This document shows, piece after piece, positions 43,046 to 54,100 of a stretch of DNA of 64,000 nt. The notes under the pieces are model-generated. The model was not told the DNA's origin, did not search any database, and was given only the letters and a program-made list of their open reading frames with translations. Each line of letters begins with the position of its first letter. The stretch's first letter is position 1. Made by a program: the position numbers and the translations under genes. The DNA lies in NCBI GenBank assembly GCA_023653785.1, contig JAMKCH010058335.1, positions 61,778-125,777 of the forward strand, written 5' to 3'. This DNA comes from Ophioderma brevispina. Taxonomy: Eukaryota > Echinodermata > Ophiuroidea > Amphilepidida > Ophiodermatidae.

Positions 43046-46009
43046 ACATTTGATTCATTTTTAAGAAAATGCGCAAGGTTTCATTTGGGGGGGGCAAGCA
43101 GACGGTTATGTCATGTTTATTAATTTATCAAATATTTTCCACCGGTTTTGTATTATCCCTTTGAAGGGGACTACCGGAATTGTATGCAGCTTGGATTTGG
43201 TCAACGGCCCTAGTCTAATGGTATGACAATGAAATAATTGCAAACTTTGTTAAACAAGATCAAATCCGAACTGTTGTTATTTGCACTAAATTTTTGCAAT
43301 ACAAACGAGATTGAATCCAAGGTGTCCACGCGGCCATTAACTTGAATAGGCGGCATTACAGGAGAGCTGTTGTATGATTCTTTGTTCGTCACCAATTGAA
43401 GCTAAAAGAAGACAGGACCGCTATTTCAACGATTGCATTATATGCCCATGCATTAATACACGCGCAAACACCTGAAATCAAAGCCAGGTCCACGAATCAA
43501 TAAATTGTTCGTAACATGCTTTTCAAGTTGCCCCTAATTCGTTGAATGGGTCTTGCCATTCAACAGTTTTCCGAGCAAAAAGTAAATGTCAACCTGGACC
43601 CAGTTGTTGTCGTTTGCCAATAAACATCACGTGTAAATTGATAAAAACCCAAAGAAGAAAATTTTCAAGTTGGAACCCAATGATCTTGTTGGTCCAATAA
43701 TGAAAAACAAACTTCTCTTTCGTGATTGTTCGAGAACGTATATTTTGGGAAAAAAAAAAAAAAATAAAACCGGACATCTAAGTGAATTAAACAGACAATA
43801 GCTCCCGGAAAAAGTGAATTGAAATTCATCCTTTTTACAAAAAAAAAAAATGGTTTTGACTAGCACGCAGTACACATGCGAAAGAAAGGGGGAACCAATC
43901 TCCCCTGTACCACAAACCAATTAAAATCGCTCAAAAAATTACTTAACGAGCCGAAAGAAAAATCGACTGATTCACACGTGCAGGCAAAGGAGTCGAATTC
44001 GATGGAAAGTGGTGGTATGCATGCGAGTGCAACTCGTAATACTTTGCCAGCAGTAGCGGCCAGTGCAAAACGGTCTGAAAAATCACCCATTACTGTCGCG
44101 GCGCCAAAGGATTATGTTGGAGACAAGGTGGAAAATAGGAAGCGGATGCTTCTTATACAAGGCTAAAACAGCACGCATATATCACGGTATGGCCATGGAG
44201 GCAATGGCTGGTATGCCAGCAACAAGACTATGAGGGTAGTCATGATTGTTTTGGAAGTGAAAAGAACTTCAATTCCTGGTTACATGTCTCAGGACGATGG
44301 GGGATATCTATTGCAGTGGTTGAAGCCGAAAATGCCCAAGTATTTGGTACCATTGCCGTTCGAGTTGATGGTTCAAAGCGGAAAGGAATCCCCCAATTCC
44401 GAAGTAACTCGCCTATGTAAGTACAGCGTTCCAAACTGAGTTTCGGTTGGGGATATTGGCCAAGGCCGTGATGAAAAGAGCTCGATGACAGTTTAAGGCT
44501 TCATCTAGAGTGTGCAGTTCGCAAGATACGCTCGATACCAACAAGCAGTCGACGTCAGAGAGAGATACGATAACGTAAAGTAATTTGGTAACAAGACGCG
44601 GGGTTTCCGCTGCACGAACTTTGAACTACATACAGCCCACCAAGTTCACAGAAAAGGGAAGTCAAGCCCATGAAACCGTCAGAACCAACGTTTGCAAGAC
44701 AGGGCAGAATTAGATACCCTGCAGCCGTTAGAACATACTCCAGAGAGTTAGGTAAGAGTGTATCTCCATCCATTCTTAGTATCAATGAAATCGTCAAGTT
44801 ATATGTTGGGGAAAATTATACATCTGATCAGTTTATCTTGTAGTGTTTCAGGATACGAAATTGAAACTTTCTGATGAGCCACCTTGTCAAAAAAACCCTT
44901 TTCTGCATCGCCTAGACCTTACAAACTTAGTGTTTGCGAAACAGATGCTGTGCAAGATGAAAAAAAATTAATCAAAGGTGGTATGACGCCTACTTTGAAT
45001 GAACAGAATACGGTAGATGTTTTTATCTTTCGTAGTTAACGATTATATGTTTTAAGTATATCACATTTTGAGCCAAGCCAAATTATAACCTTCCTAGGTT
45101 TATTAAAAAATTAATGCAGTCAAGATGAGCTAAGATGGACAGTTTCCTTACCTGATGCAAAACAGCAAGACCTTTTTCAGGACTCGCTTTGATCTATTAC
45201 AGTCATAAGCAGATGTTGTTTTGAACCAACACAAGGCCTATAGTCCTAAGCATGGCCGAGGAGGGAAAACCCCCCCAAATATAAAGAAAAAGCACATAAT
45301 AGGTTCTGATATGCATGGAGTTTTCACTTAATTGAAATCTATTATAACTTCCATAGGTACAATGAGTCCACAGCTTTTGAGAATTATGATATGATATTGA
45401 AGTACATAGTTTGTTATACTGTGAACAATATGAAAATGTTTGACTAAATAGATAAAGGGTTTAAAAGGGGGGTTGCCTGCTACCGATTGATTTTTTATTG
45501 CCGATCATGGCAATCGGCGATTATAGTGAAAAGCAAAACCTCTTATATGCCTTACCAGTTTTGATCAGGAAAAAATCATTCTTTTTAAGTTGTAGTAGAT
45601 TATCCGTCACTTAGATTTTAAGTTTCGTTATGATGCCGGTGTAACGCTCATTCGGTGGGCTCAACTCAATCGGTGAGAGACCGTATGATCTTACAAAATC
45701 GCGGAAAAATATGGCACGCGAGAGCGAAACATAGATGTGAAACCCCTGTTGTAAATTACAGTTTTTTGCGTCAAATCATGTATCACAAATATAACCTATC
45801 CAAGGATTGATTAGAACCACATTACGATGGGGAACCATTTGTCATTAACCACCACGGCGTGCCATATTTGTCCGCGTTTTTGGCAAAGCTTGGTAACGAT
45901 CAGGCGGTCAGTGGTGACGTTGGGTGATGAGCCCACCGGGCGATCATTAGTCCCACTTCGTATGTTGTACCAACCAATGTTGAACTTGACGTCTTAGCAG
46001 CGAATAGAT

Positions 46010-46270
46010 TCGCAGGGGATACAACCGCTCCATGCTCGGACAAGTCACTACATGACGTCAAAATAAGAGCTAAACATGTGATTTGTAACCCCATAGGTAC
46101 TATGCTAAAATTAATATTGGTGACCAAAATGATCATATTTTCGCTTATAAACATCCAAACCAAAACATCCACAGGGGAAATGGAGAAAAATAGTAGCTTT
46201 CTTTGGACCCAAAATTTGACCATTCCGGTAAATAAAAAACTGGGGTCCTGGGGACGAGGGGATGAGCGAC
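46010..46270 (-). repeat. Dispersed repeat, minus copy
   Basis: Reverse complement of 35440-35700, with GGGGAAATGGAGAAAAATAGTA and TAAAATTAATATTGGTGACC. Open frames across it come from the repeat, not a gene. Confidence 0.7.
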
Positions 46271-47024
46271 GGACCATTGGACTTTTAAACCACCAAAAAT
46301 ATTGCTGTTGTGGTATTCACATTCTTAATCCACTTTTAAAGCAAAGCACGTTGCGCATATGTGCCTTGTTATATGTTCAAAGCCTTTGCCTTTGGCACAT
46401 ATTTTGGCCACGGCCTTTGTGTTTTCCTTAATTTTGCCGAGCATTTTATCGCAAAAGCATTGTCCTTATGCCAGATGTGAGGTGTGGTGATGTGAAGACG
46501 GTTATGTCGTAGGACCGAAACAGCACTAAAGTCAATTTTTGTTACTGGTTTGTTCAGAAAATGTATAAAACTACAGTCTGAATTGTTGTCAAAATATAAG
46601 AAAAAATACTGGAGGAGCGGTGTAATTTATTAGGCTAACGTCTAACTGGAATGTGGGATAGCCTTCATAAAGGCATGCGCTTTATATAGTTGGATACAGT
46701 CCCTGTCAAGAATGCACTGTAGCGCCCTATCATGGATTTCCTGAGCATTCAATTTCCGCATATATTGGTGTGTTGTTTTTCTTTATTTTTCGTGGTACGT
46801 CTTCCGAAATGTGATACCATCGTCTCGCGGCATTGTTTTATGTTAATGTCGGGGCATTTCGTATTGTGGTTATAAGAAAGGATTCCGTTGACAGATAATG
46901 TTGCACTAGCAATCAACTAGTAGGTACATTCCCCATGCGACGATTACATAATACTCTGAATGATAAATACTTGTCATAGAATATTCCTATTTGCGCAAAG
47001 ATGCCTAGCTACGCTCTGCCAAGG

Positions 47025-47042
47025 GCACACACACACACACAC
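47025..47042. repeat. (CA)n microsatellite
   Basis: About nine CA units. Confidence 0.9.
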
Positions 47043-47491
47043 CTTCGTCAATCCTGTTGGACAAATTTGAGTGCGTCTTGACAAAGACTAATGTTGGGAA
47101 TGCTTCTGATAACAGGGATGTATACCATGATTTCTTGGATCCTCATAGGCAGAAACCTTTTCGCCCATTTTAGGAAACTCTAAACCGAGAGGGCATGTAA
47201 AGACATTAAATATTCGAACCTGCTCCTCATATTTCATTACAGAATAAAGCACATTATACAGAGTGGGTGAACTGGTATAATGTAATTATGCCACTAAAAA
47301 ATATGAGTCGGCTTCTGCTATGGGTCATTTTCAAAGTTTTATTATTCGATAACCAAGTCGGTCGTGACATTGGAACACCGATTAAAGTACTATGTCAGTC
47401 TTGTTCAGAATCATGTGCTATGTTGAATGTCAGATGGCACTATATCCACCCTCTTGTTATTGCTTAGTTGCACTCATTGCCATTATGCGAT

Positions 47492-47842
47492 TCAAATGTG
47501 CGTGTCGGATGGCACTACAGCCTCTTGTAATTGTCTTGAATTGGATTCATTTGCAATAGCGGGTGGTGCAATATGTCCACTGGCAGATGATGGTCTGCCA
47601 ACAGCACTCGACCGTTTCCTATTACCACTCGTAGTTTGGTCGGTTACTTCAGAACGGTCGAAGCAGCTGTGTGATAATTTGCTTTTCCAGAGTTTCCACA
47701 CCATAGAATTAGCAGTAAAAGCAAGGAATATGTAAAGTCCTTGGAAAGAGTTCAGAACGATGTAAATGTACCAGAATGCTTCCATGCCAGTGAATGCTGC
47801 TATGAAGGCAAAGATCCATGTAAAACCCATTAGTGAGGCAAT
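47492..47842 (-). CDS. Receptor last exon: helices 6-7 and cytoplasmic tail
   Basis: Acceptor ttttacag joins in phase 0 to the upstream exon. IASLMGFTWIFAFIAAFTGM (helix 6) and WYIYIVLNSFQGLYIFLAFT (helix 7) carry the class signature LNS.QG..IF. The tail of about 65 residues is rich in Ser, Lys and Arg (KSKLSHSCFDRSEVTDQTTS, later GRPSSASG), with likely phosphorylation sites (inference). It ends PSDTHI and a TGA at 47492. Fully open. Confidence 0.88.
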   Translation of the reverse strand: MASLMGFTWIFAFIAAFTGMEAFWYIYIVLNSFQGLYIFLAFTANSMVWKLWKSKLSHSCFDRSEVTDQTTSGNRKRSSAVGRPSSASGHIAPPAIANESNSRQLQEAVVPSDTHI

Positions 47843-47879
47843 CTGTAAAACAAGATTAAATTACCAATTCATTAATATA

Positions 47880-48235
47880 TTTAAGTTTTCTTGTTTGTAT
47901 ATAGCTCTTCGCCGCGATAGTGAGAGGAACCGGGTTCGAGACCGTGTAGTTTTGTCGTAATGTTAATCCACGCTCATGGTTCGAATCTTATACTACATTT
48001 GCTAGGCTATGTATCAATTACTAGAATCCAGCATGTATTATTTGAGTTCAGCTGAGTCATAGGTTCTGCTAGAATCATGCATTTAAGCTTCGATCTATAT
48101 ACAATATTTCGGTCACTAGACCACAAGCTCATGCTTGTGTTGATAACTCTTCGTCGCCATAGCCAGAGAGACAGGGTTCGAGACCGTGTAGTTTTGTGAT
48201 TAATTTAATGCAATGCATACTGGTTAGTTCGATTT
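47880..48235. repeat. Pair of tRNA-like SINE fragments in the receptor intron
   Basis: GGGTTCGAGACCGTGTAGTT occurs at 47933 and again at 48174, each preceded by CTCTTCG.CGCCATAG-type sequence. The GGTTCGAGACC part is B-box-like. Two copies about 240 bases apart in the same direction. Confidence 0.6.
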
Positions 48236-48289
48236 TTATATCATTCTACGTTTTCTTACCCAAATAAGTACTTAATAGGCAAATGCGCG

Positions 48290-48368
48290 ATATTCTTAAA
48301 AACAGGCCAAAATGTCTTATATAAAAAGGCTATTCTCAAAACAGGCCAAAATGTGTTATAAATAAAGA
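48290..48368. repeat. Short direct repeat in the receptor intron
   Basis: AACAGGCCAAAATGT.TTATA occurs twice, about 43 bases apart. Confidence 0.75.
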
Positions 48369-48503
48369 CCATATGATTGAAATCAAATGTACTTTCAACA
48401 AACACTCCAGTAAGACGGATGTTTGTCTGTATATAACAACAGTTACACAATATTCACATTGGCATTACTATGATACTAGAGAGTACCCATGTTTTAGATT
48501 TAA

Positions 48504-48621
48504 TAGCAGTCATCTTTGATGTGGAAGTGATCTATCAACTATGCATCCACCTGCTTTGCACCTGGACCACATTCTATATGGTCAGGTGAGTGTATAGATT
48601 GACGCTCAAAGATGACTGCTA
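48504..48621. repeat. 16-bp perfect inverted repeat next to the receptor splice donor
   Basis: TAGCAGTCATCTTTGA (48504-48519) and TCAAAGATGACTGCTA (48606-48621) with 86 bases between. The right arm ends 17 bases inside the intron from the donor at 48638. Confidence 0.85.
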
Positions 48622-48638
48622 ATAGGAAATACACTTAC

Positions 48639-49335
48639 CTTAGCATAAATCATAAGCTCCTGATACTTCTTTTTTCTTGCTCTCTCGGAAGTTGCTCGAT
48701 CTCTTTTACTAACGTGAATTCCCCATACAGTTCGGAAAAAGTGATAGATATTAAAAAGTAAAGAAACCAAAAGAGGAAGCCCAAACACAACTAAATTAGC
48801 ATATTCGTTGTTTATCCAACAGGACGTGTTACTTCCATAGCGAAAGGGAAGCTCAGTGCATCCGCAAAAATTAACGATAACACACGGCATAATAACGAGC
48901 AGAGGGGAGCACCATGCATATGTCATGTGGACTATCATCAGTTTTCGGCTTCCGTCCAAGCGCGTAGGTACACTCTGGGATCCGAAAATTTGATGTAGGT
49001 CATACGATAATACTGTGCTCCATGCAAACGTGGACAGATAAAAATAATGTAAACAGATTGCTATGGTAGTGCAGAGTTCTGGTGGCTCAGTCCTACCACC
49101 TCCTACCAAAAGAAGGACTTGACCGACGAATAGAGCAGCCACCAAATTCATGATAGAGTACGACGTACGGTTGCGTAAGGATCGAAACACGCAGTAGGTG
49201 GCAAATGTGACGATTTCGGCTATGATGGATATTATATAACCAATCAGTGTTACGATAATTTGTGATCTCGAATAAGCAACAAAACTTACAACATCGGTGA
49301 AATTTCGAATTCCATTGGAGTCAAAAAATGAGCAC
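48639..49335 (-). CDS. Receptor exon part: helices 1-5
   Basis: After FTDVVSFVAYSRSQ come helix 1 (VTLIGYIISIIAEIVTFATY), RSLRNRTSYSIMNL into helix 2, the conserved Cys of helix 3 (LCTTIAICLHYFYLSTFAWS), helix 4 (LMIVHMTYAWCSPLLVIMPC), the second-loop CWI, and helix 5 (LVVFGLPLLVSLLFNIYHFF). The third loop is basic (RARKKKYQELMIYAK). The donor AAG|gtaagt at 48638 is perfect. The Cys pair helix 3 / CWI for the class disulfide is kept. No frame break in this part. Confidence 0.88.
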
Positions 49336-51193
49336 ACTTGAATGTTGCCCTCAGTTGTCAATTGGTATTCGTTGTTTTGAATTCCATTCCCGAAGGAATG
49401 TGAAGCAATGCACCTGTGCTCTTGTCGGTACTTTGAAATTCCGACGCATTGAGTGTCACAAGAGGGCAATTCAATTGGTTTTCACAGACAAATACACTTT
49501 GGAATTTGTGAAATTTCATAGTATCTAGGCCTTTTCTTTTGTATGAAATGTAAAGCTGGGGTTGAAGAATGTGATAAACTGCGTATGTTGTATTATCAAA
49601 CACGTACGAAATATTGTTTAGGATGACGAAGGTAAAACCAGATTGTATTGGGTTAGAGCAGTTTGCCGTTTCAGCGCACGTTTGTGATACAATTGTTTCA
49701 GTTATGCCACAAAAATTGCCACGCTGATTTTCGTGGGTTATCGGTAGTAAGATGTCATCGAAAAGAACTTGCAAGTCTAATATGGACGAAACTTCATTTT
49801 CAATCAAGAAATGTAACTGCAAGCTGGTTTTTTGATCTCCATTTTCTGCACTACTTGACCAATTGAAGTTGCTTTTGAATTCAACGATGGGCGACCCCTT
49901 GATGATGTCAATCTTGAAAAGTTTCATCAAACAATTCTCGACATCATCTTGAAGCGTTTTGTCGTCTTTATAATTCTGAAAGGCGGTCGAATTTATGGTA
50001 ACAGTCATACCAAACTGTATATCATCGATTGAACAATCTACAGAGTCTGCCGAAGGCAAACAGACATCATGAATTAGGAGCGAACCTTCAGGGCAAGACA
50101 AAAAACGACATATACCAGAGAATGGATCAAACACGGCGCCTTCAGGGCATCTTACTTCTTCCTGTCTCACGACAGTATCATCAAATGTCACGCGTACACC
50201 TCCGTTAGGACTGAAATTGACAATTGCAGAAATGGGTATAATTCCTGGTCCACGAAGACCTTCCTCAGAGGATGAAAGTATTGGAATATCAGATTCACAA
50301 TCGATTTTATCATGTGAATCCCCATGGCTACATAAAAAACAATGAGGGTTTCGATATCCCAATAACGTTTGCTCTTCACTCTCGTCAGGGGCAAGGGATT
50401 ATATGCTGTTTATTTATGGCAAACCTCCAAGAGTTTTCTGGAACCCCTTTTACGCATTCATCTACTTCGGTAAATTCCAAACACAAGATCGGTTACCTAT
50501 TGGTCCGGCGTGATCTGGTTCATATGATAGTGGACAATCCTCAACAGTAGTTGGATTATTTTGAAAAGCAGTAAAATCAGTTGAAAACAATTTGTTCGTC
50601 ACAATGGGCGTTGAAAGTCCCAGAATGTCCATTCGTTAGTGGATATCCATGCATAATGCGCAATGGACGTTTTTGTATGTTATTCCGATCTATCCGTAAA
50701 CGGAAGTTCCTCATAAAATTCACTTGAATTATACCCCTGAATTTTATATTCACTGATGTATCTTGTGTTGTTTCAGGGCAACTGGAAATATCCAAAAACC
50801 ATTAGCACGGGCTTGATGTTGCCGATTGGTTGTAACACCATTAATCTGTTGTCGAATTACATTTCTTTCCTCCAAACTATGGACAAATGAAAAATTGTTT
50901 GGAGTGTCGGCACAGACATGATGGTTTTGAAATCAAAACAGCAATCGTTAAAGAAGGAGCAAGTTCGTCGCATCCACAAGCCATGTGGTAGTCGTTGCCA
51001 TGTCTGTATTTTCAGTACAGGCTGACATTTGTTCTTGTTTCGGTGAATGTCAAGTATGTTTACTTGCACATAGAGAACTGGTAGTTGAATTGGTTTCGCA
51101 CGTATACTGAAAACTCCTGAGGATTAATGACAAGTTCATAAAGTAAATTATCAGAATTCGTAAGTATTTTTGAGGAATAGGGCCTGAGGACAT
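49336..51193 (-). pseudogene. Receptor ectodomain, several frame breaks
   Basis: The N-terminal part reads MSSGPIPQKYLRILIIYFMN as a leader, then frames change. CGCDEL and CSFFNDCCFDF are adjacent but one base out of frame. In the middle VEDCPLSYEPDHAGPI, VDECVKGVPENSW and GYRNPHCFLCSHG are the C-P and YRN..C..C landmarks of Methuselah-like ectodomains, again in different frames. The longest open piece (50362-49358) ends NCPLVTLNASEFQSTD. It is followed in another frame by NEYQLTTEGNIQVCSFF, the usual pre-helix segment. Family knowledge supports one continuous exon. The breaks are one base each, one of them in a C-run (50392). Confidence 0.72.
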
Positions 51194-54100
51194 GTTCTCA
51201 AACTAGGGTTTAGTGTTATACGGTACAGGCCATTTTCTCTCGTGGCAGACAATTTTCTACGTCTTCGGAAATATGACGCTTTGATTTTAGCAAGAGATAC
51301 GGACGGCATATTAACGCTGAAATTACGTTATATTTAAATTAAACAAAGATAGACTTTTGGAATGAAAAAAGTGTGTTCTTAAAGGTGCTGTTCCATTTAT
51401 GTCTGTTGTGTTTTCTACATGATATGAGCGGGCTGGCACTTGCAGCACTCATTACCATGTTATAGTGGGAAACAAACCTGTGGTTTTGATGGTTAGAAGC
51501 GATTGTGGTTTTTGAAACACCCTATACTCTAGTGTGCTAAAATGAGATAATATTTAAATCAGTAGGTTTTTGTGTCTATCTTGGGAAAAAGAAAGACATG
51601 GATTTAAGGCCGAAAGTTAAGAACGAGAATGAGCAAAATACGAGCTTTCAAGTGCAACGCTTATGGTAAGAGTATGATGAAATGAAGATTTTTTTGTCAC
51701 ATTTGGAGAGCTCCTCTCATGTACGTCTACTCTATGACCAAGAGACAAAACCCTTATTTTCCAAATGGGGGTAAATCACCGGGACCGATGCAGGACATCC
51801 AGGGGTAGGGGTACTCACCATCTCTTTTCGAAATGGCTGGATGCGCATGCACAGGTATGACTCCTTGTACATGAAATCCAAAACTAAAGGAAATATGTCA
51901 AGATTTCAGTGAGTTGGACTTACATTCAGTAAAATATATGTACAACTCACGAATTCCCCGACAAAAATAATACAATTTTGATTTTGTCAAATTAACAAAA
52001 TAGAGGCATTTTTAATTTGCTTTTTGACATCGAAGAGAAAACGGGAGGATTTTCGCCACGGATGTCATTGGATCAAAAGCGCCCAAGTTTGCTTCTGTGA
52101 CGTCAAAGTGATGACCCAAAACATCGTGTGACTCGACTTGTTATTGCGGACACTGTAATATTGATGGTTAATGAAGAATAATAAAATTAGAAAAAAAAAA
52201 GTTACAGAATGACTATTTTGTTTCATTCGTTGTGTTTTAATTATTATTGAAGTGGCAACATGCGATTGATGGTCACAACGACCCCGTCCCCCCGTAAATA
52301 TGGATGGTCCATCACTTTGACGTCACTATTTGCCTGCGATGTGGATTTGCGGGAATCGTTTTCGAGTAAGTTATTGGGCGGGATATTAAAAGGGCAAAAT
52401 ACGTCAACAAAATGTGGGGACAATTTCAAACTATTTTGATTTATATGTAATCTACGTTCCTTAAGCTTTCTATCCAACCAATTTTCCAAAAATATTCAAA
52501 TCATTTAATGACATATTCCTTAACCGCCTTTCAGAAGGGAAGGGGTCTTATCTAGTTCATTGGTCAAAGTCCAACGAACCAACGGGGAGCGGACGAGCAA
52601 ATGACAGTTTTAATCAATAGCTCTTGTACAGTTTAAATCAGATTTTAGTTACCCGATTAAATCTGGATGGGGTTCTGCCCACTGCCCTACACTGAATAGC
52701 GGGTCTGAGTCGCGATTGAAACAATAGGAAGTTGCTTTTCGCAATATGGCGGGGAAAACAATGCATACACCGCCGGTGGCACTTGCACATATTCCACACA
52801 GATGTTCTATTGTTATACAAACTTCCTTTAACTGGACAATAAGGTGGAACACATTGGAGGGCAAAATGGGCAACTTCCTGTGGTTTCAATCTGCGGCTAT
52901 TCAACGGTTGCGCAGCCCGCCATCCCATGTGTAGAGGTCAGTGGTTCCGCGGGAATTAAACTGAGGACCTCCAGACACCAAAACGCTATTAACTATTGGG
53001 CACTACACTCTTCTGATCCGAGCAAGACCTTCAATTATGAATTTTAAGCCAGAGAGGTAAGTTTTTGGATTTAATTGTAAACAAAGATGCTGATACTGTA
53101 GCCAACAGAAAAGGCTTAGTTCAAAATGTACCATTTACAATTACACAACACTTTGCAGCGACTTCTACAACCCCTAAAAGTGAACCTTTTTAATGTTTTT
53201 TAGGGAATTAAAAGCAAAAAACAATTCTCGACAACCGCGAAAGTTTAGCCTTTGCGATGTAACAACGAATTCGCGTGGAGCGCATGGAAAGCATGTTCAA
53301 AAGGCGGCTACTGTCTGCTCACACCACTGGCGAAGTAACTCTGCTTTTGATGCAATCGGTATTTTTGTGTTAGTGATTCTTATTTTCCTAGATTAATTCA
53401 GCTCTAAGGTTAGTATTTAAGGTTTGAGGACTAAATTCCACCTTGTATTGTGGTAATATTCTAGCCAGAAACGCCTCTAATTTGACATAAATTAGTAATT
53501 TCCGAAGTTTTGCTCATTATGCAGTTCTACACAGGCGCTATGGCCATTTTGTGTAAATACTAAGAAAGCAGCAGTGTTTTTGCCTACTTCCAGGGTGCGG
53601 GATCAAATTTTTGTGCCACATGTCCATCAAGGCTTTGTTATCTTGTCCGTCGGTCATTGTTGGTAGTTATTTTGGGAAACATGGACTCATGTGCGTCAGG
53701 GTGTGATGTTGCCTCATGTAATAGAACCATTTTACCATGAAGGACCGACGTCAGGGATTTTCATACCAAAATTTGACTAAAAATAAAAGATTACATGTAG
53801 TCACCTAAAATTGACTCACTTCCTAAGTTTGACATAAGTTGAATTTTTCTTTTGATGACAGTTAAAACGTACTGTATATAACAAGAGATCCATTTTTCCT
53901 GGAATTTTAAAAACAAAGTTTGAGTTACTATACGCAAGACATCATTAGCCTTAGCTATTTCACACAGTGATTAGTATGTGGAAAAAGCATTCCTTTATAA
54001 TTATGCAAAAAAAAACCAACCAGAAATGTCAGAAATTAAGGGCCTCGGAAAAATCTCGAGTCGGTTCTTTACAATTTACCGATGACATGATGAGAGATAA

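Larger units (their letters stand above)
43046..47490. other. Mostly non-coding; weak coding hints at 43.9-44.5 kb
   Basis: At 43876-44166 an open, Lys/Ser-rich stretch ends IQG, and over 44170-44430 other frames read RIYHGMAMEAMAG and FGTIAVRVDGSKRKGIPQFR. These could be a decayed single reading frame, but I recognise no family. Poly-A runs lie at 43750-43762 and 43840-43849. No splice-supported gene. Confidence 0.35.
47492..51193 (-). pseudogene. Methuselah-like seven-transmembrane receptor, frame-broken
   Basis: Whole locus of a cell-surface receptor of the secretin/adhesion-type GPCR class, Methuselah-like group. Order on the minus strand: hydrophobic leader from the ATG at 51193, a CGCDE-L-CSFFNDCCFDF cysteine motif near 50940, a cysteine-rich ectodomain (51.0-49.4 kb), seven membrane helices (49.3-48.64 kb), an intron, then helices 6-7 and a tail (47842-47492). 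Typical GAIN/GPS cleavage residues (HL/T) are not seen, which favours Methuselah-like over latrophilin-like. At least four one-base frame breaks: near 50940, 50480, 50392 and 49385. Either a recent pseudogene or assembly indels. The helices and tail themselves are open and well conserved. Confidence 0.8.

Noticed and set aside
45900..46431. Overlapping open frames on both strands
   Set aside because: They coincide with the dispersed repeat shared with 35440-35700.
50445..50500. A 32-base intron in the receptor ectodomain (gtaacc...ccgaag)
   Set aside because: Too short for an animal intron. The other frame reads through (GNRSCVW, then FTEVDEC), so a one-base frame break explains it better.
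52638..52934. THAP-like zinc-finger domain in overlapping frames
   Set aside because: The Cys/His spacing does not fit the family, and both strands are open by chance.
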